DNA of 64,000 nt from CAUZFZ01 sp963579025 (GTDB taxonomy: Bacteria > Planctomycetota > Planctomycetia > Planctomycetales > Planctomycetaceae): positions 1 to 64,000 of the forward strand of contig CAUZFZ010000019.1 of the NCBI GenBank assembly GCA_963579025.1, read 5' to 3'. Positions within the stretch are counted from its first letter, which is position 1; every line of letters starts with the position of its first letter. The notes below the pieces were generated by a model. The model was given only the letters and a program-made list of their open reading frames with translations, was not told the DNA's origin and made no database searches. Positions 45,227 to 54,615 of this stretch are shown piece by piece. The position numbers and the translations under genes are program-made.

Positions 45227-45424
45227 CTACTCAATCACGCCTAGTCGCTGTTTCATGGCCACCTGCGAGGGCGTGTCACGGATGACGACATCACTTCCGG
45301 GCTGGCTCATCGTTGCGTACGGACCAAACTTGAGACGTTGATCGACACACTGAACGGGACTCCAGAATTTCCAGTGCCATTGCCATGCGACAATTCGATA
45401 CGGCTGCGTGTTTGTGGTTTTCAT
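45227..45424 (-). CDS. Possible small hypothetical protein
   Basis: A 65-residue frame starting MKTTNTQPYRIVAWQWHWKFW, with GAGGGAA a few bases upstream of the ATG at 45424. It is Trp-rich and soluble, with no recognised domain. It could be genuine because of the start signal, but nothing confirms it. Adjacent sequence to the ECF sigma gene (45425-45671) shows no further gene. Confidence 0.4.
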   Translation of the reverse strand: MKTTNTQPYRIVAWQWHWKFWSPVQCVDQRLKFGPYATMSQPGSDVVIRDTPSQVAMKQRLGVIE

Positions 45425-45671
45425 CGCTCTGATTCCCTCGAATTGCGGTCGCGTTGACTCCGTGAATCGCTCCACTGATTCTCTAAACGTGGACCGAAAT
45501 CGCGTTCCGCCAGAAAATCCTCAGAAACTGCCAATTTCGTCTGATTGGACATCAGGCAGCGGGTGGATGGCACGTGCTGCCGGAAATGGCTGTCCGACAC
45601 ACGTTGGTCGACGATGCGGCATTGGCTGCAATTGACATAAAACATCGCTGGCGGACATCTGACGGGTAAAT

Positions 45672-46277
45672 TCAGGCCCCGCCCAGCTCACGTCGCAGAC
45701 GTCGCAGCACACGCGACTTTGCCTGTCGGACGGCGTTAGCACTGATCTCGAACTGCTCAGCTACGTCCGATGTCGGACGTTCGTGTACAACCGCCTGCCA
45801 GAAAATCTGCCAGGTGCGATTCTCGAACTCGCAACGCACCAGTTCCAGACCGCGACGAAAAAGAGCGTTCATTTCGGACGGCTCAGTGAATTCGTCCGGG
45901 TTGTCGGACAGAGACTCAGCGACCTCAGCCAGTTGCTGCCACGCGGCCGTGCCACCGGCGGCCTGTGTTTGCCGAGCCCGCAGTCGAAACCAGTCCCGCA
46001 TTTGATTCCTGGTAATCGTCCACAGCCAGCCACGGAAGGTGGCTTCCGGCCGCAGTTCGAAACCGTCAACCGCACGGGCGACCGAGGCGAACACATCCTG
46101 CAGCACGTCCGCGGCATCGTGCTCACCCAGGCCCTGTCGTCGGCACCAGTGAAAGATCAATGGGCCATATAGCTCGGTGAGTCGGCGCCAAGCGTCAGGA
46201 TCACGTTGCGCGACCTGTTCGAGCAGGCTGGGCGACGTGGCGCTCAGCGATGTTCCGTTGCTGCGTGAATCCGGCAT
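45672..46277 (-). CDS. ECF RNA polymerase sigma factor
   Basis: A 201-residue sigma-70 family factor. Region 2: LTELYGPLIFHWCRRQGLGEHDAADVLQDVFASVARAVDGF and ATFRGWLWTITRNQMRDWFR. Region 4: RPTSDVAEQFEISANAVRQAKSRVLRRLRREL. The frame is open upstream to 46337, but ATG 46277 gives a normal N-terminus. A Cys-containing region 2 (HWCRRQG) is unusual but not decisive. It is divergent from the PQQ propeller gene. No anti-sigma factor is adjacent. Confidence 0.9.
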   Translation of the reverse strand: MPDSRSNGTSLSATSPSLLEQVAQRDPDAWRRLTELYGPLIFHWCRRQGLGEHDAADVLQDVFASVARAVDGFELRPEATFRGWLWTITRNQMRDWFRLRARQTQAAGGTAAWQQLAEVAESLSDNPDEFTEPSEMNALFRRGLELVRCEFENRTWQIFWQAVVHERPTSDVAEQFEISANAVRQAKSRVLRRLRRELGGA

Positions 46278-46451
46278 GTCGAGTCTGTTGTTTGTTCGCA
46301 GGTCGGCGATCGTGTGTCCGGGTTTATATCGAGTCACCAGGACCAGACGCTCGCGCGAAACGCTGGTGACGACTGTCCGACGTGCAGAATCGAACCTATC
46401 CTGTCCGACACTGACTGAACTCGTTCTCTCCGGCTCACAAGGAGCATTACC

Positions 46452-47741
46452 GTGCTGAATCGCCTGCCCGCAACACTCACCTTCGGAATCGCTTTCGTCG
46501 TGCTGGTTACAAAGTCCGCCTCAGCCGAAACGTGGCCGCAGTTTCGTGGAACGACTGGCAGCGGCGTCTCGAGCGAGTCGGACCTTCCCACGGAATGGTC
46601 GGAAAGCAACAACGTACTCTGGAAAACAGACCTGCCCGGTTTCGCGAACTCGTCACCAGCCGTCACGGAGAAGTACGTCGTTCTGACCACGCAGGCGAAA
46701 GACGATTCGCTGTGGGTGCTCGTGCTGGATCGAAAGACAGGAGCCGTTCGGCAGAAGATCAACGTTGGCAAAGGCAAGCTGGCCGCCAAAGGTCCAGCCA
46801 ACCTGTACGCTCACCGACACAATGCTGCGACTCCATCGCCGATCGCACAGGACGATCGTGTCTGGGCATTTTTCGGGACAGGGCTGCTGGTTTGCCTGAA
46901 TGCAGGAAACGGTGACGTCGTCTGGAAGAAGGACATGGTCAAGGAGTACGGCGTCTACGACATCACGTTTGGTATGGGCTCTTCGCCGCGCCTGTGGGGC
47001 GATCAGTTGTATGTCTCGTGTCTGACGAAGGGCGCGACATACATCGTGGCACTGGATGCGGCAACGGGCAGCGAGAAGTGGAAAGTCGACCGCACGCTGC
47101 CGGCCAAAGATGACGGCCCGGATGCCTATTCAACACCGATCGTCGCGGGCAACCAGTTACTGATTTCCGGTTCGGATCACGTTAACGCTTACAACCTGCT
47201 GACGGGCAAACAGGAATGGGTGTGCGATGGCCTGACAATCGACAGTCCCTACGGCCGCGTCATCGCTTCGCCCGTTCCGACACCGGAAGGCATCGTAATC
47301 GCCGCGTCTGGAAACCCAGGCGGTGGTGGTAAGGGACGCGTCATCGCAGTCAACACAGTGGATGGCAAGGGCGACTTGAGCAGCCGCAAGGTCTGGACTC
47401 AGCCCAAATCGTCACCAGATTCCTCGACGCCTGTCGCTCTCAACGGTCTGGTATTCATGGCGGCCGACAATGGCGTCGTCACCTGCGTCGATGTGAAAAC
47501 CGGCGACGTGAAGTACACGAAGCGGCTCTCGAAAGGGCCGTACCACGCCGCATTGGTCGCTGGCGACAACAAAATCTACCTGCAAAGTTCGACCGGTACA
47601 TGCACAGTGCTGCAGGCCGACGACACGGGCAAGGTGCTGGCCGAGAACACTCTTCCTGGCCAATTCTATGCGACGCCAGCGATCAGCGACGGCGTGATCT
47701 TCCTGCGGGCCTACGAACGCATCTTTGCGATCGCGCAGTGA
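46452..47741 (+). CDS. Secreted PQQ-like beta-propeller protein
   Basis: A 429-residue exported protein (signal LPATLTFGIAFVVLVTKSASA) followed by an outer-membrane-protein-assembly-BamB/PQQ-like eight-bladed propeller: ETWPQFRGTTGSGVSSES at the start, then repeated strands such as RVWAFFGTGLLVCLNAGNGD, YIVALDAATGSEKWKVDR, NAYNLLTGKQEWVCDG and VVTCVDVKTGDVKY. AAGGAGC before the GTG at 46452 sets the start. The N-terminal WPQFRGxxGxGVS is typical of planctomycete/verrucomicrobial PQQ-repeat proteins. Confidence 0.88.
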   Translation: MLNRLPATLTFGIAFVVLVTKSASAETWPQFRGTTGSGVSSESDLPTEWSESNNVLWKTDLPGFANSSPAVTEKYVVLTTQAKDDSLWVLVLDRKTGAVRQKINVGKGKLAAKGPANLYAHRHNAATPSPIAQDDRVWAFFGTGLLVCLNAGNGDVVWKKDMVKEYGVYDITFGMGSSPRLWGDQLYVSCLTKGATYIVALDAATGSEKWKVDRTLPAKDDGPDAYSTPIVAGNQLLISGSDHVNAYNLLTGKQEWVCDGLTIDSPYGRVIASPVPTPEGIVIAASGNPGGGGKGRVIAVNTVDGKGDLSSRKVWTQPKSSPDSSTPVALNGLVFMAADNGVVTCVDVKTGDVKYTKRLSKGPYHAALVAGDNKIYLQSSTGTCTVLQADDTGKVLAENTLPGQFYATPAISDGVIFLRAYERIFAIAQ

Positions 47742-47764
47742 AGATCGCACGCCCAGTATTTGTC

Positions 47765-47787
47765 CCCTCTCCCCCGTGGGGAGAGGG
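47765..47787. repeat. Short palindromic hairpin CCCTCTCCCC / GGGGAGAGGG
   Basis: A perfect 10-base stem with a CGT loop, located just after the PQQ propeller stop. It is one of several small palindromes between genes and could help terminate transcription. Confidence 0.7.
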
Positions 47788-47832
47788 TTAGAGTCTTTCA
47801 TCGAGTCATGCGCGCCGTTTGCTCGCATCTCC

Positions 47833-47890
47833 GTAGCATGGGCCCCCGGCCCGTGGCGTGGCGTGAACACGGGCCGGGGGCCCATGCTAC
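47833..47890. repeat. Perfect 23-bp inverted repeat with a 12-base loop
   Basis: The arms at 47833-47855 and 47868-47890 are exact complements, with a core of alternating GGGCCCCCGG. It lies between the convergent PQQ propeller and MFS genes, where a bidirectional terminator would be expected. Long exact identity suggests recent insertion or strong constraint. Confidence 0.85.
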
Positions 47891-47931
47891 TTTGGTTGCG
47901 GTTGTAGGCCGCGCTAGTAGGGAGTGGGGCG

Positions 47932-49659
47932 TCAAGCTGGTTGCGCATCGTCGCCGTTGCCCACGAATGAGACGACCAGCATCAGCAGGAAGAATGCCGT
48001 GTTCAAAGCAAGCGCGAGCGATGGTTCGTAGACCGTCGCCGCAAACAGAAGAATGCAGATCGGTATGAGAAACGCTCGGACGCCGGTGTTACCGCTGCCT
48101 GTGCTGGCATTCCATGAGTGTGCCGGATTCGCATCGGCCGCTGTCACAACCCGGTTATAGACCATGATGGCGAACATCGATGCCACGCCGATCATTGTGA
48201 AAATCAACCACATGGACCACGGCTCGTAGGCCTCCCACAGAAGCTGCCGTGTCTCCCACGCATCAACGCCGACGGTCCGTTCGAAGAAGGGCAGCACGTC
48301 GAATTTTGAGAGAGCATTGACTTCCGCTGCCGGTACGTTGTGTTGCTCGATCAGATAACGCTTCGCGAGAACGGTCTTGTCGCCATTCTCCTGATAGAGG
48401 TTCCCGGCGATGATGCTGCCGATCGACCAGCCGATGCCCACTGTGAAATTCACGTAGCCCATGTAAAGGCCTTCACGTCCCGGCGGAGCGATCCCGGCCA
48501 GGTATCGCATTTTCGTCGGGCTGGCCAACATCTCACCCAGCGAGAACAGGCAGATGGCCCCGATGATCCACCAGCCACTCATGCTCATTCCGAGTGCGTA
48601 GATTCCGACAGCAGAAACGGCGATGCCCACAATGATCGCCGTCAGCGAGCGCATCTTGCCCGTCAGATAACCGACGACGAATGCCAGCAGGCTGATCAGC
48701 GCTGCATTGACGTTGATCATCCACTCCTGAGTCAAGTTGCCGCCGTTGACGGTTGGTACAAGGTCGGTGCCGAAGATATTGCTCAGGAACTGCGCCACCA
48801 TGCGCGAGTCGACCCAGTCGTCAATGAAGTTCGGGAGGATGTCGAACAATTGATAGAACATCAGCCAGAAACCAGCGAAGCTGATTGTGAAAAAGAACAG
48901 CCGCGGTTCCAGCAGTCCCTTGACGGCGCGGTACAGCAGCACTCCAGGACCGGTCGTTGTGACTTCTTCAGGCCGCGCTGGCTCCTTGAAAAACATGAGC
49001 GGTATGAAATTGAGAGCGATCCCGGCCGAGCAGGCCAGAAACACGTACTCCCATTCCAGCACGCGCAGATAGCCAGCCATCAATGGTCCGAGGAATCCGC
49101 CGACGTTGACCATCTGATAGAACAGGCCCCATCCGAGTGAGGCCGCATTCTTCGGCATCTGAGCAGCGATCAACCCCTGCACGCCGGGTTTGAAGATGGC
49201 GGTTCCGAAAGCCAGAAACATGGCTCCCGCGAAGAAGATGCCGTAGGCACTGTCGGTACCAAGTGGACGCGCTTCGCTGAGCGGCATACCACACAGCATC
49301 TCAGAAAGCAGAACGGTATAGCCCATAATCAGGTAGCCGATGATCTTGAGGACCGTCGACACCGCGATGTTGATCTTGTAGCCGTAGCGGTCGGCGAAAC
49401 CACCGGACAGAATCGGTATGAACGACTGCACGACAGCCCAGACGCCGTAGATCTGGCCCTTTTGAATCTGTGTCAGTTCGGGCCCGCCCTCCTGAAACGC
49501 CGCCACAATGAACACGGGCAGCACGACGCGCGCGCCGTAATAGGCAAACCTCTCGACCAGCTCCATCCAGTTCGCGATCCAGTAGACTCGACTCAGCGAC
49601 GCAAACTGCTTGCGAAACGGCTCAGCGGAAAGTTCGGTCGAGTCTTGTGGTGCGGCCAT
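47932..49659 (-). CDS. MFS transporter related to proton-dependent oligopeptide transporters (POT)
   Basis: A 575-residue membrane protein with about 12-14 hydrophobic segments. The N-terminal motif ELVERFAYYGAR matches the POT family ExxERFxYYG proton-coupling signature. Further helices include GVWAVVQSFIPILSGGFADR (MFS motif A) and GYVNFTVGIGWSIGSIIAG. A large soluble loop between helices about residues 410-455 is present. AAGGGAA precedes the start. Substrate may be di/tripeptides or another small compound; unknown. Confidence 0.85.
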   Translation of the reverse strand: MAAPQDSTELSAEPFRKQFASLSRVYWIANWMELVERFAYYGARVVLPVFIVAAFQEGGPELTQIQKGQIYGVWAVVQSFIPILSGGFADRYGYKINIAVSTVLKIIGYLIMGYTVLLSEMLCGMPLSEARPLGTDSAYGIFFAGAMFLAFGTAIFKPGVQGLIAAQMPKNAASLGWGLFYQMVNVGGFLGPLMAGYLRVLEWEYVFLACSAGIALNFIPLMFFKEPARPEEVTTTGPGVLLYRAVKGLLEPRLFFFTISFAGFWLMFYQLFDILPNFIDDWVDSRMVAQFLSNIFGTDLVPTVNGGNLTQEWMINVNAALISLLAFVVGYLTGKMRSLTAIIVGIAVSAVGIYALGMSMSGWWIIGAICLFSLGEMLASPTKMRYLAGIAPPGREGLYMGYVNFTVGIGWSIGSIIAGNLYQENGDKTVLAKRYLIEQHNVPAAEVNALSKFDVLPFFERTVGVDAWETRQLLWEAYEPWSMWLIFTMIGVASMFAIMVYNRVVTAADANPAHSWNASTGSGNTGVRAFLIPICILLFAATVYEPSLALALNTAFFLLMLVVSFVGNGDDAQPA

Positions 49660-49692
49660 GAGTTCCCTTGATTGAATTCACGCTGGCGGTGT

Positions 49693-50991
49693 TTACGGAT
49701 GCGTACTGAGCAGCATCGGTCCGGTTTCTTCAATTTGAACCCGTACGGCAATCGGAAAGTCGGAGGCCAGTCCCACCGCGCCACGATATTCTTCATACAG
49801 TTCTGGCGGAGCGGTGAACTCTGTGATCTGAACTGTATTGTGGCCAGGCCGCAGCGTCCTGGGTTTCACCGAAATCGTTAACAGATGGAGCAACGGCCCG
49901 CGGTCGGAACTGGCTGCAAGAAGCATCTGATGGGCACGCCGTTTGAACATGGTGTTTTCGGCACTGACTTCGGATTCATCGACCAGCCGGCAACCCTGAT
50001 GCTCGACCAAGTGTGTCCGCACAGCCTTCGTCCAGAAGTCCAGGCTGGCATCATTGGACACATCAAATTCGCGGTACCAGACGCGAGCATCGTCTGGTGA
50101 AATCGCCTGCAGTTCGTCGCGACTCGATTTCAACAACACAAATCCGTCCGGGACGTCGACGGGCTTCCTGCCGGTGAACCATTTGCTGACGATTGCAGCT
50201 TTCCCGATGTCCGCCTCCATTTGAAATCCACTCAACACGTGCTCGGGACCCAGCCGGTTGATCCACGCGAAGGGACTCGTGTGGTTCAGGCCTGCGAATG
50301 ACCTTCTCTTAAATTGCACCTTGACCGTTGAGTAGGTGATCTGGCTATCCAGTTTTTTCAGGTTCCCTTTGAGTGACTCGATCTCCAGCGTGACTTTGCT
50401 CAGTTGCTCTTCGAGCTTTAACAGTTCGTCAACGTTGGCAGCACGCTCCACCAACTGCAGCAATCGTTGACGGGATGCGTCGAGGACACTCAATCGCAAA
50501 CCCAGATCCTGATACTGATCGGTGACGTCATCCGTCTTAATCCACTTTTCACCAACGGTGCCAATCTCGTCGAGCTGATCCACCAATGCCTGAAAATGGG
50601 ATGATGGGACTCGAACGGTGACGCTCACGTTCGAACGTGACTGCAGGTACCCACCCAGCGCTGTCACCGCAGCTACTAAGCGTTCGGCGGAGGCATCAAT
50701 GTCCGGCGAGCTGATCTGGAACTCTCCGGAGTAGATCTGCAGCCGGGCTTCCGATGAATGTTGTGCCCGGATGACTGGTGTCCCGGGTTCGGCTGATACC
50801 TCTGCGTGATTTTCGGAAACCACGAACGGTGTCGGAGGACCCGGTCCGTTGGTAAGCGGCAGGTTGTTTGAAAAATAAGTTGAAGCGAGAGGGGCTAAAC
50901 GCGTGTTGGAACTGTATGTGGGAAGGACGCAGCCGGTGAGGAAGCATGTCGAGAGAATGGCGCATGGCAGCGCCATAACTGAGTGAGCCAT
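49693..50991 (-). CDS. DUF4349 domain lipoprotein
   Basis: A 432-residue protein. The lipobox FLTGC places Cys at residue 21. A DUF4349-type core follows (about 85-260): GEFQISSPDIDASAERLVAAVTALGGYLQSRSNVSVTVRVPS, then a helical coiled coil (LRLSVLDASRQRLLQLVERAANVDELLKLEEQLSKVTLEIESLKGNL, shown in part) and SQITYSTVKVQF. DUF4349 proteins are envelope lipoproteins of unknown function. The C-terminal third lacks similarity I recognise. ATG 50991 is chosen as it begins the signal. Confidence 0.85.
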   Translation of the reverse strand: MAHSVMALPCAILSTCFLTGCVLPTYSSNTRLAPLASTYFSNNLPLTNGPGPPTPFVVSENHAEVSAEPGTPVIRAQHSSEARLQIYSGEFQISSPDIDASAERLVAAVTALGGYLQSRSNVSVTVRVPSSHFQALVDQLDEIGTVGEKWIKTDDVTDQYQDLGLRLSVLDASRQRLLQLVERAANVDELLKLEEQLSKVTLEIESLKGNLKKLDSQITYSTVKVQFKRRSFAGLNHTSPFAWINRLGPEHVLSGFQMEADIGKAAIVSKWFTGRKPVDVPDGFVLLKSSRDELQAISPDDARVWYREFDVSNDASLDFWTKAVRTHLVEHQGCRLVDESEVSAENTMFKRRAHQMLLAASSDRGPLLHLLTISVKPRTLRPGHNTVQITEFTAPPELYEEYRGAVGLASDFPIAVRVQIEETGPMLLSTHP

Positions 50992-51155
50992 GATCTGGTT
51001 CCCGGTGGGTGGGGAGAGGGGCGTGACGAGAGGCAGCTTCACGCGCGGGAAACCGGTCGAGGCGGGCGGTGAATCAGAAGGCGACCGGATCAATGAAGGG
51101 GCCGGATGCTACGCCAACAGCAAATCACCGGGAAGATGAGAAATACAGGTGCGAT

Positions 51156-51698
51156 TCAGGCGGGATTTGCACTTCTCTCGCGTGCCCACTTCTCTCGTGT
51201 GATCGTGTAGATCTGGCACTCGTAACCCATCAGCTCCAGCGTGTAGTCCCAGGACTCACCGAGCTTCTCGGCAACACGCACCGAGCGATCGTTGCCGGTG
51301 CGAATCACGCTGCTCAGCGATTCAAGATTGAGCTGTTGAAAAGCCCAGTCCATGGCAGCGCGTCCGGCTTCGACTGCGAAGCCCTGTCCCCAGGCTGCCC
51401 GGAGAATGGTCCAGCCGACTTCAATGCCCGGCCAACCCTCGGGGTTCCAGCACCCGACCCGGCCGACAAGTTCCCCAGTCGACTTCTCTTCAACCGCCCA
51501 GAAGCCATAGCCACGCAGATGCCAGTGGCCCATCACGGTCGCCATGTTGCGCCAGGCCATGTCTCTCGACATCGGCTTACCGTCACCAAGGAATCGCATG
51601 ATCTCGGGATCGGCACACATGTCGGCGTATGCGTCAGTATCGGAGTGGCAGAACATCCGCAGGCGCAGACGTTCGGTTTCCAGTTCCGGAAATGACAT
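51156..51698 (-). CDS. GNAT family N-acetyltransferase (RimJ/RimL type)
   Basis: A 180-residue acetyltransferase. The core pattern starts LETERLRLRMFCHSDTDAYADM, with WAVEEKSTGELVGRVGCWNPEG and the acetyl-CoA-binding loop AWGQGFAVEAGRAAMDWAFQ. RTGNDRSVRVAEKLGE is the typical NxxSxxxxEKLGF segment. The stop-start overlap with the upstream Hsp20 gene (TGATG) means translational coupling. Near the 3' end an 18-base direct repeat (CACTTCTCTCGCGTG / CACTTCTCTCGTGTG at 51171 and 51189) alters the C-terminus. Confidence 0.9.
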   Translation of the reverse strand: MSFPELETERLRLRMFCHSDTDAYADMCADPEIMRFLGDGKPMSRDMAWRNMATVMGHWHLRGYGFWAVEEKSTGELVGRVGCWNPEGWPGIEVGWTILRAAWGQGFAVEAGRAAMDWAFQQLNLESLSSVIRTGNDRSVRVAEKLGESWDYTLELMGYECQIYTITREKWARERSANPA

Positions 51699-52198
51699 CA
51701 GTTGCTGTCCGCGGAAGCCGACCTGGAAGTGACGGGAACCTGTCGCGTTTTGGCGTGCTCGGCTCGGGACAGCCGCACGGTCAGGACGCCATCACTGATG
51801 TCAGCGCAGATCTGTTCGTGATTCACCGGGATGGGCATGGGCACTGACCGTACAAACTCACCAGAAGGACGTTGAACGGCATGCACGATTGTGCCGGATG
51901 CGGGCTCGGCCTTCGGGCGAGCACCGGACAGCGTCAGCATGTTGCCGGCGATCTCAACGTTCAGCGAATCGCCGGAAAGACCCGGAACATCCATCAGAAC
52001 GACAACCTCTTCCGGCGTTTCGATGATGTCGACCGGTGGCGACCAGCCAGTCAAACCGCTCAGTCCGACAACGTCCAGAGCCTTGTCGCCCTGGTCGCGT
52101 ACGCGTTCGACCATGCGTTCAATTTCCTGTCGAAGCTTTTCGGCCGGACCGGCAAACTGACTCGCAAAGCCGCCCAATGGACCTTCAGTATCTGACAT
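51698..52198 (-). CDS. Hsp20/alpha-crystallin family small heat shock protein
   Basis: A 166-residue chaperone. A helical N-terminal part (EKLRQEIERMVERVRDQGDK) leads into the alpha-crystallin domain (about 55-150: PPVDIIETPEEVVVLMDVPGLSGDSLNVEIAGNMLTLSGAR). The conserved end is DGVLTVRLSRAE (family G-x-L-x-V/I). GAGGATA precedes the start. Holdase activity prevents aggregation. It is coupled to the GNAT gene downstream. Confidence 0.93.
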   Translation of the reverse strand: MSDTEGPLGGFASQFAGPAEKLRQEIERMVERVRDQGDKALDVVGLSGLTGWSPPVDIIETPEEVVVLMDVPGLSGDSLNVEIAGNMLTLSGARPKAEPASGTIVHAVQRPSGEFVRSVPMPIPVNHEQICADISDGVLTVRLSRAEHAKTRQVPVTSRSASADSN

Positions 52199-52225
52199 TT
52201 GATGTATCCTCGAAGTGGAGTGAAC

Positions 52226-54130
52226 TCAGTCGTACTGCTGCAGAATCTCCAGTTCCTCAAGGCCGGTTATAGCGGAGAAACCACCGTTGGCGATTTTTTC
52301 TCCGAGTTTCGTCGTAGCCCGGAAATTCTCGGTCGAGGGAAGTTTTCCGAGGGCCTTCTGTTTCTGTTCCTTGCAAAACGTGTTGGCGGCTTCGCGAACA
52401 AGTTCGTCGTCCTGTCGTGAGGCGTACAACGCCGTGACCAGCATGACGATGCTGTCCTGAATCTGCTGTGACAGATGCGCCATCGAACACTGCCGGTCGG
52501 CCAGCGTCAGCTTGTACTTGAACATCAGCTTGTCGACGGTCAGACGCGACTTCTGCAGATGATCGGCCGCGAACTGTGCGTGAGCCGACAGCTTCTGATC
52601 CGACAGACGAATCGCAGCCCGCTGGGCTCCACCGATCATCTGCTTCAGCTTCCAGCTGAAGTACGGCAGCGACGGTCCCATCAGTGCCATTGCGTGCGAC
52701 GGATTCAGCGGATTGGGCGTCTTAATGCCTTTCGCGGCCAGGGCCTTGCCGATCGGCTCGAAGAACTTCGTGCCATGCACTTTGACCAGCGATTTGAAGA
52801 ACGCCATCCCCAGCATCTCGCCTTCACCCTCGTAGATGCAGGGAGCCAGGAAGTCGTGCACGTTGTCCCCGAAGAGGTGACCTTCGAGGAACGATCGGCC
52901 ACCGTGCGTTTTCATAAACAGCTCAATCGCGGCTTCCTTCTGAGATTCGCTGCCGAAGATCTTCGCGACGATGCATTCCATTTCACCGCGGTAGCCTTCG
53001 TCCAGCAGCCAGCCACACCAGTCGGTGAGCGCATCAGCCGCGACAATCAGGCCAGCCATGCGACCGACGCGACGCTGCACAAGTTCGCGTGTGTCGATCG
53101 TCGCACCATAGGTATTGCGGTATCGAGCCCACGGCAGAATGTTGGCCAGCATCCCGCGCATCGTTCCGGCAGCTCCGGCACATAAAGCGACGCGACCGCG
53201 ATTCAGCCCGTGATAGGCGATCGTCAGACCATCGCCCTGCGCAGGAACCAGGCGGTTATTTGCAGGCACGCGGAAGTTGTTGAATTTCAGTCCGTTGTTC
53301 CAGGAACGACGCAACGCGTAAATCCCGTACGGAACAACCTGGAACTGCTCCGTATCCTGATCTGGCAGGTCGGCCAGAACGACGGATGGCTTGCCATCGA
53401 CCAGGCACACAACAGCGATCGTACGGCCGTGAATCGCGTTCGTGATAAACAGCTTTTCGCCGTTGATGACGTACTCGTCGCCATCAAGCTTCGCTTCGGT
53501 CTTCAGGGCGGTGAGGTCAGATCCGGCGCCTGGTTCGGTCAACGCAAAAGCGGACAGACGCTGACCGGCAGCCAGCTTCGGCAGAAACGCCTGCTTCTGT
53601 TCGGGCGAACCGAACGCCTGCAGAGGATCGACGGCTCCGATGCAGCCGTGCACAGACGCCGTGCCGGAAATGGTCGGCTCAAGCGTCGAAACGCGAGTCA
53701 GGAATTTGGCGAACGCAGAGAACGGGGCCCCGCTGCCACCGTATTCTTTTTCGACCAGCAGGCCCCAGTAGCCGGCTTCTCCGAGTGCCGACAGGACGGA
53801 GTCAGACATCTTGCCTTTGTCGCTGTAGATCGTTCCGTTCTCGTGGTGCGCCTTGATCACGTCGATGGACTTCTCCATGACCTGATCGCACTCGGGTGGT
53901 GTCGGCGTCGGGTTCGAGATGAACTGTTCGAGCGGAAACGAATCGCCCCACACGGCTTTATGAGCAGGGCTGCCCTCAGTGCGATATTTCTCGGCGAAGA
54001 GTTCCTCGACCTGCTCATCGGCGCGGTCGATCGCCCCCGTCTTGCGAGCTTCCTCATCGCTCTTGCCACTGAGTTTCAGAGCGGTTTCGACGAAGTTGTC
54101 TTTCTCGGGCATTTTAATTTCCGTGGACAT
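52226..54130 (-). CDS. Acyl-CoA dehydrogenase family protein
   Basis: A 634-residue flavoprotein. The standard ACAD fold is seen with ALTEPGAGSDLTALKTEAKL (FAD contact), YVINGEKLFITNA and RRVGRMAGLIVAADALTDWCG. The catalytic Glu region is APCIYEGEGEMLGMAFF. N-terminal extension of about 80 residues and a C-terminal extension of about 180 residues make it longer than short-chain ACADs, like very-long-chain types. AAAGGA before ATG supports the start. Probably fatty-acid beta-oxidation; exact chain length unknown. Confidence 0.92.
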   Translation of the reverse strand: MSTEIKMPEKDNFVETALKLSGKSDEEARKTGAIDRADEQVEELFAEKYRTEGSPAHKAVWGDSFPLEQFISNPTPTPPECDQVMEKSIDVIKAHHENGTIYSDKGKMSDSVLSALGEAGYWGLLVEKEYGGSGAPFSAFAKFLTRVSTLEPTISGTASVHGCIGAVDPLQAFGSPEQKQAFLPKLAAGQRLSAFALTEPGAGSDLTALKTEAKLDGDEYVINGEKLFITNAIHGRTIAVVCLVDGKPSVVLADLPDQDTEQFQVVPYGIYALRRSWNNGLKFNNFRVPANNRLVPAQGDGLTIAYHGLNRGRVALCAGAAGTMRGMLANILPWARYRNTYGATIDTRELVQRRVGRMAGLIVAADALTDWCGWLLDEGYRGEMECIVAKIFGSESQKEAAIELFMKTHGGRSFLEGHLFGDNVHDFLAPCIYEGEGEMLGMAFFKSLVKVHGTKFFEPIGKALAAKGIKTPNPLNPSHAMALMGPSLPYFSWKLKQMIGGAQRAAIRLSDQKLSAHAQFAADHLQKSRLTVDKLMFKYKLTLADRQCSMAHLSQQIQDSIVMLVTALYASRQDDELVREAANTFCKEQKQKALGKLPSTENFRATTKLGEKIANGGFSAITGLEELEILQQYD

Positions 54131-54615
54131 GCAGAGTCCTTTGCAAATGGAATGATACCGTTGGCCTCAAGTCTCCGACTCAGCACCAGACGGAATAGCC
54201 GAACAAGGCGATTCTGAACGGATTATCTCGATTTTCCGTTCTGGCAGAAGATGAGTTTCTCGGGTCTCATCGCCAAACTTCGCGACCCGGCAAAGTGACG
54301 GACAGATCAACTGTCCGACAGTGGTCGCCAGACCCGGCCGGGTGCGGCGGAATTCAAGCGATCCAGTGGCGTAAGCTTCCAGCTTGCGATGACCCTGTGG
54401 ATCGACGGCAAGCACAATCCTTACCCCACTTATTCGCTTTGACGAAGCAATCTGCGCTGGTTCACGGGGAGTTTGAAAAATCTGAAGCTGGCCGAGCGTT
54501 GTCGCCTCCAGCGTCCCCCGGCGGATCAAACCGGCAGCTATCGGGAGTCGAATTCCGTGAACGCGGCAGCCGCTTCAGATTCCGGCGACAGGCCGCAGTC
54601 ACGCTCAATCCAAGT
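54131..54615. other. Intergenic region with a decayed repeat, no convincing gene
   Basis: About 485 bases. A 120-codon frame (minus strand) and other frames cover it, but their translations run through the repeat at 54367-54428, suggesting they are spurious. Confidence 0.5.
54367..54428. repeat. Degenerate inverted repeat
   Basis: TGGCGTAAGCTTCCAGCTTGC at 54367-54387 pairs imperfectly with GGCAAGCACAATCCTTACCCC at 54407-54427. The arms have diverged by several substitutions. This looks like an old copy of a palindromic family, in contrast to the exact one at 47833-47890. Confidence 0.6.

Noticed and set aside
54167..54529. 120-codon minus-strand frame
   Set aside because: It runs through a decayed inverted repeat and has no start signal or recognisable domain.
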